Source of the DNA: Natrarchaeobaculum sulfurireducens
GTDB lineage: Archaea; Halobacteriota; Halobacteria; Halobacteriales; Natrialbaceae
Assembly (NCBI RefSeq): GCF_003430825.1
Contig: NZ_CP024047.1
Span: 1,798,001-1,862,000, forward strand
Reading direction: 5' to 3'
DNA: 64,000 bases
In this document: in pieces, positions 52,121-61,456 of the stretch
How the letters are laid out: every line of letters begins with the position of its first letter
How positions within the stretch are numbered: position 1 is the first letter of the stretch
Translations under genes and position numbers: made by a program
Notes under the pieces: model-generated
What the model saw: the letters and a program-made list of their open reading frames with translations, nothing else
The model's database searches: none
What the model was told of the DNA's origin: nothing

Positions 52121-52804
52121 ATGACTCACGAGTTCACCAACGATGACATCGGGAAGACAGTTATCAACGCAAACGACGAGGAGGTCGGCATCGTGGCGGA
52201 CGTCGAACACGGTACAGCTCACGTCGAACCCGATCCGGGAATCGCAGACACGATCAAGGCGAAACTCGGCTGGGGCGGAACGGACGAGAACGCCTATCCA
52301 CTCCAGGAGGGATCGGTGGCACAGGTTACCGACGACGCGGTCCACCTCCGGAGCGACCTGTCCGGAACCGGGACGGACGCCGGAACGACCGGCAGGACAA
52401 CCACGGATACGGATCCAACTGGCGGCCGGACCGACACCGACATCGATACCGACGAGACAACCGGCACCGACGTCGGCGCCGGGACGACCGGCAGTGCTGG
52501 AGCCGGGACGACGGATCACGGGACCGACATCGGCGACGACCTGATCGGTGACGACGATGAGGGGCTACTGGACGATGATGAGGGCCTGATGAACGACGAC
52601 GATGAGGGCCTGATGAACGACGATGATGAGGGCCTGATGAACGACGACGATGAGGGCCTGATGAACGACGATGATGAGGGCCTGATGGACGACGATGACG
52701 ACGACCTGATCGGTGATGACGACGAGGGTCTACTGGACGACGATGATGAGGGGCTAACCGACGACGATGACGACGATGACCTGATCGGCGACGAGGGATA
52801 CTGA
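52121..52804 (+). CDS. PRC-barrel-like protein with acidic 8-residue repeat array
   Basis: 227 residues from ATG 52121. The first 80 residues (FTNDDIGKTVINANDEEVGI, VADVEHGTAHVEPDPG) look like a PRC-barrel. The middle is Thr/Gly/Asp-rich, then a run of near-identical octapeptides DDDEGLMN (four in tandem) with GLLDDDDE and DLIGDDDE variants. Upstream readings add nothing. No signal peptide. Function unknown; the array may bind divalent cations. Confidence 0.78.
   Translation: MTHEFTNDDIGKTVINANDEEVGIVADVEHGTAHVEPDPGIADTIKAKLGWGGTDENAYPLQEGSVAQVTDDAVHLRSDLSGTGTDAGTTGRTTTDTDPTGGRTDTDIDTDETTGTDVGAGTTGSAGAGTTDHGTDIGDDLIGDDDEGLLDDDEGLMNDDDEGLMNDDDEGLMNDDDEGLMNDDDEGLMDDDDDDLIGDDDEGLLDDDDEGLTDDDDDDDLIGDEGY
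52535..52800 (+). repeat. 24-bp tandem repeat inside the acidic protein gene
   Basis: The unit GATGAGGGCCTGATGAACGA + CGAC (24 bases) recurs four times exactly or nearly from about 52577 to 52680, with diverged units on both sides. It keeps the reading frame, so copy-number change by slippage would lengthen or shorten the protein without frameshift. Confidence 0.8.
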
Positions 52805-52927
52805 TTCTTCGAGCGACCCTCGAGAATTCTTTACGCGACGAGCCGTCAGATTTCGCGTTTCGGTGACCCACCAATATTCAAGTAGTCTGGAACGTCTCGA
52901 GTGGCCCCGCTGTTCTTCGGTGGGTTC

Positions 52928-53929
52928 TTACTCCGATCCTGGGTCCTGCCCTTCGCGCTCGGCCTGGATTCGCTCGCCTGCTTGAGGCGACCGCTCCGGT
53001 CGGCTCCCCTGCCCCTGTGGTACCGGTCGGCGCTGGGCTTGCTGTTGGCCCCCGTGCTGTTGGCCCTGTTGTTCCCCGCGCTGTTGGTCCTCGCGTTGGC
53101 TGCCTCGTTGGTCCGGCGCGCCGTGTGTCGACTCCTGGCCGAATCGTTCCTGTCTGGCCGACCCCTCATATGCCCGCTGCTGGGTGACCCACTCGCCGGT
53201 CTGTGGATACGGTTGTTGCTGTTGCCCTCGCTGACGGTCCTGCTGTTGGTCCTGTCGGGATTGTACCTGGCCTTGCTGTGATTGTCTTTGCTGACGGTCC
53301 TGTTGTTGGCCCTGCTGTGGTTGTACCTGGCCCTGTTGCGATTGCCCGTGGCGCTGCTGTCCCTGCTGTTGGCTCTGTGGTTGCCAGTCCTGCTGTTGGC
53401 CCTGGTTCGACTGGGCCTGTGGGCGTTGCATCTGGCTCCCTCGCTGTTGTTGCTGGGTACGCTGCTGGCCACGGCCACCGAACTGCTGTGGCTGTTCGGT
53501 CTGCTGTCGGCCCTGACCACCCATCTGCTGGGCTCGCTCGCCACCCTGTTCGCTCATTTCCCGGGCCTGTTCGCCCATCTGTTGGGCCTGCTGGCCGAAC
53601 TGTTCGGTCATCTGCTGGCCCTGCTCACTGGCCGCCTGTACGCCCTTCTCGAGCGCCCGTTCCATCTCCGGCATGACTGCCTGCATCCCCTCGAGATAGC
53701 TCTCGAGCATCGTTTCCGTCATCTCCTGGGCCGGCCCGGCTCCCATCATCGACCTGGTTAGCTCCATTCCCTGTTGCTGGGCGGTCTGTTGCCACTTCAG
53801 CGCACTCAGTGTCATTTGTGCCATATTCTGCTGGAGGTCCAGCAGCTGCTCGATCGCCTGCTGGCCCTGGTTCATCGTCGTTTCGTGCATCTCGCTGGTC
53901 GGGTTCGTCTCTCCGTGTTCGTCTGTCAT
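52928..53929 (-). CDS. Glutamine-rich phasin-like protein
   Basis: 333 residues from ATG 53929. The first 120 residues are helical and phasin-like (QQAIEQLLDLQQNMAQMTLS, then SYLEGMQAVMPEMERALEKG), as in haloarchaeal polyhydroxyalkanoate granule proteins. From about 125 to 333 the sequence is nearly all Gln, with Gly, Arg, Ser and Glu, in loose repeats such as QQGQVQPQQGQQQ and QSQQGQVQ. Such a neutral, Gln-dominated tail is odd in a halophile, whose proteins are usually acidic. The tail could be disordered and self-associating. An unusual TATA/inverted-repeat element lies about 100 bases upstream. Confidence 0.75.
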   Translation of the reverse strand: MTDEHGETNPTSEMHETTMNQGQQAIEQLLDLQQNMAQMTLSALKWQQTAQQQGMELTRSMMGAGPAQEMTETMLESYLEGMQAVMPEMERALEKGVQAASEQGQQMTEQFGQQAQQMGEQAREMSEQGGERAQQMGGQGRQQTEQPQQFGGRGQQRTQQQQRGSQMQRPQAQSNQGQQQDWQPQSQQQGQQRHGQSQQGQVQPQQGQQQDRQQRQSQQGQVQSRQDQQQDRQRGQQQQPYPQTGEWVTQQRAYEGSARQERFGQESTHGAPDQRGSQREDQQRGEQQGQQHGGQQQAQRRPVPQGQGSRPERSPQAGERIQAEREGQDPGSE

Positions 53930-54022
53930 GGTTGGTACTCGAGGATCAGGATCGCCGATCGACAGGCACCGCTCCGATCCGTTGGTCGACGACGAACGGC
54001 CGATCCTCGTTAGTAACTGCCG

Positions 54023-54058
54023 GCAACCGAGAGCGGAATAAAAGTCCGCGTCGGTTGC
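54023..54058 (-). promoter_or_regulatory. TATA box inside an inverted repeat
   Basis: GCAACCGA (54023-54030) and TCGGTTGC (54051-54058) are perfect inverted repeats, with a second pair GCGG/CCGC just inside (54033-54036 and 54046-54049). On the minus strand the loop between them holds ACTTTTATT, the probable TATA box for the gene at 52928, leaving a leader of about 75 bases. The rest of 53930-54257 shows no gene. Confidence 0.45.
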
Positions 54059-54257
54059 ATCGAGAAGCACTCCCCCAACCGGCTGAAACGCTGGGTGCGA
54101 TTTGACTTTCGCTGACGTACTCCCTATAGGAGACTCAAGCCGGCGCACTCGAGGACAGCCTCGAGAGACGAAGTGCCCCCCTTCGGACCGAGTAACAGTC
54201 GCTAGTCGCAGCCGACACTCCCGTAATAAGGGGTTACTGTGGCGCTGGAGTCTCCGA

Positions 54258-55097
54258 TCAGGACTCAGAACTCGGTTCGCCGTGGGTGACGCCGTCTCGT
54301 GCGTCGGCTTGCATGCGGCGCAATGCGGCGCGTGCGTTGCCCGATTCGTAGCCGAAGAACACGTTCTCGCCGTACGCATCGGCGACCTCGGCGGCGTGAA
54401 TCAGGTTATCGAGGTCGACGTTTACGGCGTACAACTCGATATTAAACGGCGTCTCGAGCGCCGTCTGGAAGCCTTTGGCGATCGTCTCGAGCCAGTAGGT
54501 CGTCTCGTAGGCCGTATCGTACAGTGGGACAACGAACTCGTCGACGAAGGGTTCGACGGCCTCGAGGTCGATACCCGCGCGCTCATAGAGGTGGCCGGGG
54601 TAGGGATCGGGATAGAGTGTCATGTAGACGGTGCCGGGGATGCGACTGGCGGCTGCCTCGACGAACTCGGTGATGACGTTCGCGCGCCACTCGAAGCGGT
54701 CGTCGTACTCGCTTCCTTCGAACGCCTGTTCGCAGACGCCACACCGACAGTACTCCGCGCGCGGGAACCCGATGTCGTCGAGTCGGACGTCTTCGTTCGC
54801 GGCGACGCAGTCGTCGATGATCTCGAACAGGCCCTCACGATAGTCCGCTCGAGAGGGGCAGATGTACGCCCAGTCGAAGTACTTTCGGTCGCGCGTGGCT
54901 GGTCGGCCGAAGTCGTCGACGGGGACGAGCGATGGATCGGCATCGGCGGCCGCGTTGTCGCCGAAACACGAAACCATGTTCACGCCGTGGTCGATCGGAT
55001 CGGCGGACCGTCCGGTTACGTCTTTGACCTCGTAGAATCCGCGGTCGAACTCCGGCCACTCGATCTCTTCTGCGTTGCGCGTGACGACGCCGTACAT
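54258..55097 (-). CDS. Haloarchaeal TIM-barrel-like protein
   Basis: 279 residues, acidic. YICPSRADYREGLFEIIDDCV and LDDIGFPRAEYCRCGVCEQAFEG show a glycoside-hydrolase-like barrel with a CxCxxC cluster, a possible metal site. IPGTVYMTLYPDPYPG and VVPLYDTAYETTYW follow in the pattern of barrel strands. I do not recognise a precise family; glycosidase activity is only a guess. Confidence 0.7.
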   Translation of the reverse strand: MYGVVTRNAEEIEWPEFDRGFYEVKDVTGRSADPIDHGVNMVSCFGDNAAADADPSLVPVDDFGRPATRDRKYFDWAYICPSRADYREGLFEIIDDCVAANEDVRLDDIGFPRAEYCRCGVCEQAFEGSEYDDRFEWRANVITEFVEAAASRIPGTVYMTLYPDPYPGHLYERAGIDLEAVEPFVDEFVVPLYDTAYETTYWLETIAKGFQTALETPFNIELYAVNVDLDNLIHAAEVADAYGENVFFGYESGNARAALRRMQADARDGVTHGEPSSES

Positions 55098-55154
55098 ACC
55101 TCAAGGTACGGCGCCGTCCCACTAAGCCGTTCGGAACGGGGGCGTTCGGTGGTG

Positions 55155-55265
55155 CTATTCGATCGGATCGTAGTCGACTTCGACGTCAGAAGAACCGCTG
55201 GTAAGGACCTTCCAGAGGACGGCGACGACGATCAGGGCGATCAGAACTTTGACTGTCCGTGACAT
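55155..55265 (-). CDS. 36-residue single-pass membrane protein
   Basis: ATG 55265 gives MSRTVKVLIALIVVAVLWKV then LTSGSSDVEVDYDPIE: one membrane helix (about 7-19) with a short acidic tail. Coding is plausible because codon use is GC3-rich and the downstream region is genic, but size makes it uncertain. It precedes the barrel gene on the same strand with 57 bases between them. Confidence 0.55.
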   Translation of the reverse strand: MSRTVKVLIALIVVAVLWKVLTSGSSDVEVDYDPIE

Positions 55266-55360
55266 ATCCGAGTGGATATTGGATGGATGCCCACTTAGAT
55301 ATTCTGGATAGTATCCGCACACAGAGGGTCGTTCGCGATAGCTATCGGGGTCGGGGAGCC

Positions 55361-55831
55361 TCAGGTCTCGATCAGCGACGCGATCTCCTCGCGGACGATC
55401 GTCCCACAGTACGAACAGCGAACGCCGTCGCTGAGTACCTCGAAGCGCGAGTCGACGGGTTCGTCGCCGGTCGTGATACAACCAGGGTTTGGACACGAGA
55501 GTACACCTTCGACGACGTCAGGACGGTCGACGCGTGACTTCTCGACGACCTCGTACTCGCGGACGATGTTGATCGTCGCATCGGGTGCGATCAGCGAGAG
55601 AACGTCGACTTCGTCCTGGCTCAGCTCGCGACCCTCGACCTTGACGATGTCCTTGCGGGCGAGTCGGTCCGACGGGACGTTCATCCCGACCGAGACCTCT
55701 TCGCCCTCGCTGCCGTCGATGCCGAGGATCGCGAGAACGTTCAGCGCCTGGCCGCCGTGGACGTGATCGATGACGGTCCCGTTGTGGATCTTGCTGACGC
55801 GCAGCTTGTGATCGTCCGCACCGTTACTCAT
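55361..55831 (-). CDS. pyrI: Aspartate carbamoyltransferase regulatory subunit
   Basis: 156 residues from ATG 55831. N-terminal nucleotide-binding domain ([20 protein letters not shown]) and C-terminal zinc domain with CPNPGCI and CSYCG. Binds CTP/ATP allosterically and zinc, and couples to PyrB. Its start overlaps the pyrB stop by 8 bases. Confidence 0.95.
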   Translation of the reverse strand: MSNGADDHKLRVSKIHNGTVIDHVHGGQALNVLAILGIDGSEGEEVSVGMNVPSDRLARKDIVKVEGRELSQDEVDVLSLIAPDATINIVREYEVVEKSRVDRPDVVEGVLSCPNPGCITTGDEPVDSRFEVLSDGVRCSYCGTIVREEIASLIET

Positions 55832-56756
55832 CGTTCTCACCTCCGCTTTCGAGCAGCATATCGAGCAGGGCCATCCGAACCGGGACGCCGTTGTGTGCCT
55901 GCTCGAAGTAGGCGGCGTAGTCGGTGTCGTCGATCTCGGGGGCGATCTCGTCGACCCGTGGCAGCGGGTGCATCACTGTCAGGTCGTCGCTCGCGTCCTC
56001 GAGCGTCTTGGCGTCGATCTGGTACTCACCGGCGACCTGCTGGTACTCGTTTTCGTCGGGGAACCGCTCGCGCTGGATTCGGGTCACGTAGAGCACGTCG
56101 AGCGACGGGAGGACCTCTTCGATGGAGTCGTGTTCGCGGATCTGGGTGCCACCTTGTTGCTGGTGGAGATCGTAGACGACTTCGCGGGGTAACTGGAGGC
56201 TTTCGGGGCTGATAAAGTGCTGGCGGGCGTCGAAGTTCGACAGCGCGTACGCCAGCGAGTGGACCGTTCGTCCGTATTTCAGGTCGCCCATGATGCCGAT
56301 CGTCAGGTCCTCCAGGCCGGCGTTCTCCCGGATCGTATAGAGGTCGAGCATCGTCTGTGATGGGTGGTGTCCAGCGCCGTCGCCAGCGTTCACGAGGGGG
56401 ACGTCGACGTACTCGCTGGCCATCTTTGCGGCGCCCTGCTGAGGATGTCGCAAGACGAGCGCGTCGGCGTAGCCCTCGATGACCCGGACCGTGTCGGCGA
56501 GCGTCTCGCCTTTCTTGACGCTCGAGGACTCGATCGAGCCCATGTCCACGACGTCGCCGCCGAGTCGCTTCATGGCGGTCTCGAAGCTCATCTTCGTCCG
56601 CGTGCTCGGTTCGAAAAAGAGGAGTCCGAGCAGCCGCCCCGCGTGTCGGTCGGCGACGCGTTCAGGATCGGCGTCGATTTCGGCCGCCCGATCGAGAACC
56701 AGTTCGACGTCCTCGCGCGAGAGTTGTTTGCTCGTGATGAGGTGATCGTGACGCAT
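55824..56756 (-). CDS. pyrB: Aspartate carbamoyltransferase catalytic subunit
   Basis: 310 residues from ATG 56756 ([20 protein letters not shown]). [21 protein letters not shown] carries the carbamoyl-phosphate site STRTR-like loop, HPSQTMLDL and [14 protein letters not shown] the second half. Condenses carbamoyl phosphate with aspartate in pyrimidine synthesis. An upstream frame to 56849 is not supported. Forms an operon with pyrI. Confidence 0.96.
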   Translation of the reverse strand: MRHDHLITSKQLSREDVELVLDRAAEIDADPERVADRHAGRLLGLLFFEPSTRTKMSFETAMKRLGGDVVDMGSIESSSVKKGETLADTVRVIEGYADALVLRHPQQGAAKMASEYVDVPLVNAGDGAGHHPSQTMLDLYTIRENAGLEDLTIGIMGDLKYGRTVHSLAYALSNFDARQHFISPESLQLPREVVYDLHQQQGGTQIREHDSIEEVLPSLDVLYVTRIQRERFPDENEYQQVAGEYQIDAKTLEDASDDLTVMHPLPRVDEIAPEIDDTDYAAYFEQAHNGVPVRMALLDMLLESGGENDE

Positions 56757-56912
56757 TCGTCTGTGAACGTGCCTGCTATCGTCTTGAATCTCCCGCTCGA
56801 CGTCGAACGTCGGCCGGACCCCGATTCGTTCGGATCGTAGAACAGTCAAAAAAGACGAATATACATCGTTACCAAAGAGTTATGCGGGCAGTTCAGAAAC
56901 AGTTCGGTACTG

Positions 56913-57539
56913 ATGGACGGCCGGTTGGAAACGGGCATCGAGGTGTTGGACCGGAAGCTCGACGGCGGCCTGCCACCGGGCTACGTCGTCGCGTTTGTGG
57001 CGAGCCCGGCCAGCCAGTCCGAACTGCTCCTCTACGAACTCACGGCTGCTCGAGGGACGCTGTACATTACCACTGAACGCTCCGACGACGCCGTCCGGTA
57101 CGCGGTCGAACAGTCTCCGTCCGCCGTAGGTAATCCGACCGTCCGCCACGTTTCGAGTGATGATCCACTCGCCGAGACGCGACGGCTCATCGATGCGCTT
57201 CCGGATGGCGCGAACCTCATCGTCGACACGATGGATGTCTTAGAGCGCACTGACACAGACGACTACGTCGCGTTTCTCAACGATCTCAAAGTCCGAATGC
57301 TCGAAACGGGGAGTATCGCCGTCTTGCACTGTCTGAAAAGCGACGTCGAACCCGACAACCGGGCTCGAACCTACCACGCCGTAGACGCCGTCTTCGACCT
57401 CCGGACGGCCGTCGCCGGCACCGATCTCGAGAACGTGCTTGCGATCCCGAAGTATCGCCAGGGCGGCCAGCCGACCGAAACGATCAAACTCGAACTCACC
57501 GAAGAAGTGGCGATCGATACGAGCCGCGACATCGCCTGA
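56913..57539 (+). CDS. RAD55/KaiC-like protein without intact P-loop
   Basis: 208 residues from ATG 56913. TGIEVLDRKLDGGLPPGYVVAF is the RAD55/KaiC N-terminal motif, but the P-loop position reads VASPASQSELLLYEL with no GKT, so ATP binding is probably lost. LIVDTMDVLERTD retains the Walker B aspartate and the C-terminal strands follow. Haloarchaeal proteins of this type are often annotated as RecA-superfamily regulators. Confidence 0.82.
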   Translation: MDGRLETGIEVLDRKLDGGLPPGYVVAFVASPASQSELLLYELTAARGTLYITTERSDDAVRYAVEQSPSAVGNPTVRHVSSDDPLAETRRLIDALPDGANLIVDTMDVLERTDTDDYVAFLNDLKVRMLETGSIAVLHCLKSDVEPDNRARTYHAVDAVFDLRTAVAGTDLENVLAIPKYRQGGQPTETIKLELTEEVAIDTSRDIA

Positions 57540-57573
57540 GGGCTCGATTCCAGCCGGCTCCGTTTTTATTAGA

Positions 57574-59181
57574 TCAGTCGCGTCGGTTCGACGCAGCGTC
57601 AGTTTCGTCGTCGTCCCAGCGCTCCCAGAACGGCGTAAACTCGCCGTCGTCCTCTGCGATCCGGTTCCACTCGGCGAGGCCGCGTTCTGCTCGAGTCCCC
57701 GGAATCGTGTTGTCGAGGATGAGCGCGGCGAGGCCACCGACGGCCATCCCCGTCGAGCCGATGATGAAGACGGTGTCCACGACGGCGATCAGTGCGCCTT
57801 CGAGCCAGCCATGGATGGCGGTATCGGCGACGACACCGGCCTCGAGCAGGGGTGCGAGCGTCGCCTCGAGCGCGACGGCGTCGCGGAACTCGAGGGTGTT
57901 CTCGAAGTTGCCCATGTAGGCAGGAACCGCCAGCCCGATGAACAGAGCGAAGCCGACGACGAAGACGTTTCTCGAGGAGTCCAGGTCAACGTACCGGAGG
58001 TTCGCGACGCCGACGGCGACGATCTGGGCGAACATGGCGATAAACAGGCCGCCGACGATCGGGTCGGGGATGGTCGCGATGAGCTGGCCGAAGTAGCCGA
58101 CGAAGCCGAATACGAGCATGACGACGGCCCCGATCTGAACGACGTACCGGGAGGCGACTCCGGTCAGCCCGATCGCGCCGACGTTCTCGGAGTAGGAGGT
58201 CGAGCCGCTGGTTCCCATGATCCCCGAGAAGACGTTCATGAGTCCCTCCATGCCGATGCCGTGGTTGATCCGCCGTTCGCCGGGTGCCGCAGAGCCAGTC
58301 AGGTTGGCGACGGCGTAGTAGTCACCGATGCTCTCGACGATCGAGGCGAGGACGCCGGCGAACATCCCGATGACGAACGCCGTCGTCACCTCGGGCGCTC
58401 CCCACTGGAACGGATAGATGGGCATGAGCAGCGACGCCTCGGTGACCTCGCCGAGTGGGACGTGGCCGGGGTGGCCGTCACCGATAGTCCCCGTGGTGGA
58501 CAGGACAGCGGCGACGGCCCAGGCGATCCCGATCGCGAGGATCACGGGGTAGAGGCGGAACGCCTTGTGTTTGACGTCGAGGTACTGCGAAAACAGGAGG
58601 ATGAGCCCCAGGGTGAGCCCAAGGAGGAGCCAGCTCTGATCCGTCGTGGTGATCTGCGGGGCATCGAACAGCGCCAGCCCGATCAGGGCGATCGTGGGTG
58701 CGATGACGACCGGCGAGAGGAACCGCCGAAGCTTCCCGACGAGCCCGAAATACCCCATCGCGACCTGTACCGTCGCCGCAACGATGATCGCGCCCTGGAG
58801 TTGGACCAGCGCAGCTTGCCAGTCGCCGCCGGCGCCGACATCGCCAGCCGTGACGACGGCGACGATCGCCAGTGCGGGCGCGAGCATCGAGAACGGCGCG
58901 CCCTGCACGATCGGATACCGGTTCCCGAAGGTCGTCTGGGCGAGTGTCGCGATCCCAGAGACGACGAAGAACGTCCCGATAAACTGTGCAGTAATCTCGG
59001 GGTACTCCGTCATTCCCATCGCGTCTGCCAGAATCAGCGGCACCGCGATGTTCGCCCCGACCATCGTCAAGTAGTGCTGGATGCCAAGCACCGTCGATTC
59101 GCCAAGTGGCGGTCTGTCGTCGATCCCGTACTCGATGTCTTCTGCGGCCCCGTCAGTCGCCGCCGACTCCCCGTCTGTCAT
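57574..59181 (-). CDS. Uracil/xanthine permease (NCS2 family)
   Basis: 535 residues with about 12-14 membrane segments. YLTMVGANIAVPLILADAMG, a Gln/Glu-containing helix region GTSGSTSYSENVGAIGLTGV and VLASIVESIGDYYAVANLTG are NCS2 (UraA/UapA) signatures. Whether the cargo is uracil, xanthine or uric acid cannot be told. N- and C-terminal tails are acidic. pyrB/pyrI 1 kb away is suggestive. Confidence 0.93.
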   Translation of the reverse strand: MTDGESAATDGAAEDIEYGIDDRPPLGESTVLGIQHYLTMVGANIAVPLILADAMGMTEYPEITAQFIGTFFVVSGIATLAQTTFGNRYPIVQGAPFSMLAPALAIVAVVTAGDVGAGGDWQAALVQLQGAIIVAATVQVAMGYFGLVGKLRRFLSPVVIAPTIALIGLALFDAPQITTTDQSWLLLGLTLGLILLFSQYLDVKHKAFRLYPVILAIGIAWAVAAVLSTTGTIGDGHPGHVPLGEVTEASLLMPIYPFQWGAPEVTTAFVIGMFAGVLASIVESIGDYYAVANLTGSAAPGERRINHGIGMEGLMNVFSGIMGTSGSTSYSENVGAIGLTGVASRYVVQIGAVVMLVFGFVGYFGQLIATIPDPIVGGLFIAMFAQIVAVGVANLRYVDLDSSRNVFVVGFALFIGLAVPAYMGNFENTLEFRDAVALEATLAPLLEAGVVADTAIHGWLEGALIAVVDTVFIIGSTGMAVGGLAALILDNTIPGTRAERGLAEWNRIAEDDGEFTPFWERWDDDETDAASNRRD

Positions 59182-59275
59182 TTCTCGTCGGAAAGCGTTC
59201 GACGGGGGACAAAGAGGTATTGATCCGCATCGACCGGCTCGAGCGGACTGCTGTCAGTCGGTGGGCGGACTGGGA

Positions 59276-61456
59276 TCATTCACCCGTCGCTCGATCGGCC
59301 GCCGTCCGGACCCGCTCGGCCGACAGCGACGAGAGGTCGACCAGTTCGCCGCCGGTCTCGTCCGCGACGAGCGTCGAGAGACCGGCCCGCGAGTCGTCGC
59401 CAGCGTCTACGACCATGACGGTCGCGTCCATCGTGGCGAGGTCCCGTGCCGCCCGTCGAGTCGCTTCCGTGGGACTCCCGTCGGCGACGTTCGCCCGTCC
59501 GTCGGTGACGAGTACGACCACCGAGGCGTCGGTTTCGGCTCGCTCGAGCACCCGACCCGCGGTTTCGAGGCCGGCCGGGAGCGGCGTTCGATCGCCGGTG
59601 GGGAGTTCTTTGAGGTGGCGTGCAGCGAGCGAGACGCTGTCGGTCGGTGGGAGCAAGACGTTGGCGTCTTCCCCGGCGAAGGCGACGAACGCGACCCGAT
59701 CACGCCGTTCGTAACTATCACGCAACAGCTCGAGGACGACGCCTTTGGCGGTCTGCATCGCGGGACGCATCGAGGCGCTCGCGTCGACGGCGAAGACGAT
59801 CGTGACGGACGTCTCGCCGGCCCGGACCGACTGGCGGAGATCCGATCGCTCGACGCGGGTCGAGCCTCGAGCGGCGGCCGAACGAACCGATGCGGCCGCA
59901 TCAATCGGGCCACCGTCTGCGGGTTCGGTTCGGACTCGAGGCCCGCGGTTGTCGACGCTCGGCGCGGCACTCGCCCGTGAGCCGCTTCGAGCCGACCCGT
60001 CCGGTCGGTCGACGGACGACGGCTCGAGGTCGGGCGCACTCGCCTCGCCGACCTCGGCTACGTCGCCACGTCGGTGACCGGGGACGAGCGGCTGGGCCTC
60101 GTCTTCGTCGCCACTATCGTCGCTGTCTTCACCATCTGTCCCATCGGAGTCGTCGCCCGACCAATCGCTCGAGGCGTCGCTCTCGCCCGCGTCGTGATTC
60201 GCGGAAGTGGGCTGCCCGCCGGAGGTCTCGGCGGGGTCGTCGGGCCGATGGTCGGGCTCCGAGCCGGATTCGTCTGTACCGGACCCGCTGTCGCCCTCCT
60301 CGCTTCCGGCTGGATCGTCCCCGGCGTCCGGGTCGAGATCGTTCTCGTCCGTTCGTCCATCGCCGTCGTCGCCCGCCGTTTCCCCGCCCGCGTCGTCGGC
60401 ACCGTCGATTTCGTCCGACGACTCCGCATCGAATCGGTCCTCGAGGATCTCTTCGAGGTCGGGTTCGTCCTCGAACGGCTGGCTACGAAGCCGGTGTGGG
60501 AGGGCGTAGCTGGCTGCCTCGTGGACGTCCGGTTCGATCACCGTCGTCCGACCCTCGAGTGCCGCTATCGTCATCGCGGTGCGAGCGATCGCGACGTCCC
60601 CGCGGTGGCCGTCGACGCCGGCCGCCAGGCAGAGTTCGGCGATCTCCGCTTTGAACTCGTCAGGGAGGTCGACGCTCGAGAGGCGATCGCGGGCCTCGAG
60701 CAGCTCCGTTCGGAGTCCGTCGATTTCGTCGGCGTACTCGGCCCGCGGCGCACTGTCGTCGCTGCCGTCTGCGAGCGCGCGATCGATGATCTCGACGCGG
60801 TCGCCGACGTCGCGACAGCCTTCGACGGTGGCCTGCAGTGCGAACCGGTCGCGTAACTGGGGTCTGAGATCGCCTTCCTCGGGGTTCATCGTCCCGATCA
60901 GCGTGAACTCGGCGGGATGGGTGACGCTGATACCGTCACGCTCGACCGTGTTGACGCCGCTCGCAGCAGCGTCGAGGATCACGTCGACTAAGTGATCGTC
61001 CAGCAGGTTCACCTCGTCCACGTAGAGGATACCGCGATTTGCACGGGCGAGCAGGCCCGGATCGAAGTCGGCGTCGCCCGCGAGTGCGTCTTCGACCGAG
61101 AGCGTCCCGACGACGCGGTCTCGAGTCGCCCCTAGCGGGAGGGTGATCAGCGGCACTCGACGGGTCTCGATGGGTAATTCCTCGGGAGTTCGGTCGCGAC
61201 ACGACGTACATTGTGAGGCGGGATCGTCGGGTGCACAGCCGTAGGGGCAGTCAGCAACGACGCGCTGGGTCGGCAACAACTCGACCAGCCCCCGTACGGC
61301 GGTCGACTTTGCCGTCCCCTTCTCGCCAGTAACGAGTGCACCGTCTAACCCGTCGTTCACCGCGACGGCGAGCAGGACGCGCTTGAGTTCGTCCTGGCCG
61401 ACGACTGCCGGAAAGGGGAGTGACGACAGATTTTTGTCTCCACGCTCTGCAACCAT
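59276..61456 (-). CDS. chlID: Magnesium/cobalt-chelatase ATPase with VWA domain (ChlI-ChlD fusion)
   Basis: 726 residues from ATG 61456. AAA+ P-loop VTGEKGTAKSTAVRG (about 41-54), Walker B GILYVDEVNLLDD, Sensor FTLIGTMNPEEGDLRPQL; then a very acidic disordered linker (about 370-520) with Asp/Ser/Glu runs; then a VWA domain with MIDAS FAVDASASMRP and LVTDGRANVADG. Provides the ATPase and integrin-like subunits for insertion of cobalt by CobN. Shares a 35-base divergent promoter with cobN. Confidence 0.94.
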   Translation of the reverse strand: MVAERGDKNLSSLPFPAVVGQDELKRVLLAVAVNDGLDGALVTGEKGTAKSTAVRGLVELLPTQRVVADCPYGCAPDDPASQCTSCRDRTPEELPIETRRVPLITLPLGATRDRVVGTLSVEDALAGDADFDPGLLARANRGILYVDEVNLLDDHLVDVILDAAASGVNTVERDGISVTHPAEFTLIGTMNPEEGDLRPQLRDRFALQATVEGCRDVGDRVEIIDRALADGSDDSAPRAEYADEIDGLRTELLEARDRLSSVDLPDEFKAEIAELCLAAGVDGHRGDVAIARTAMTIAALEGRTTVIEPDVHEAASYALPHRLRSQPFEDEPDLEEILEDRFDAESSDEIDGADDAGGETAGDDGDGRTDENDLDPDAGDDPAGSEEGDSGSGTDESGSEPDHRPDDPAETSGGQPTSANHDAGESDASSDWSGDDSDGTDGEDSDDSGDEDEAQPLVPGHRRGDVAEVGEASAPDLEPSSVDRPDGSARSGSRASAAPSVDNRGPRVRTEPADGGPIDAAASVRSAAARGSTRVERSDLRQSVRAGETSVTIVFAVDASASMRPAMQTAKGVVLELLRDSYERRDRVAFVAFAGEDANVLLPPTDSVSLAARHLKELPTGDRTPLPAGLETAGRVLERAETDASVVVLVTDGRANVADGSPTEATRRAARDLATMDATVMVVDAGDDSRAGLSTLVADETGGELVDLSSLSAERVRTAADRATGE

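Noticed and set aside
52535-52800. 24-bp repeats as a possible CRISPR array
   Set aside because: No spacers between units, the repeats keep a reading frame inside an acidic protein gene, and no cas gene is present in the window.
57439-59223. 594-residue acidic plus-strand open frame
   Set aside because: Antisense to the NCS2 permease. Its apparent acidity is just the complement of hydrophobic codons.
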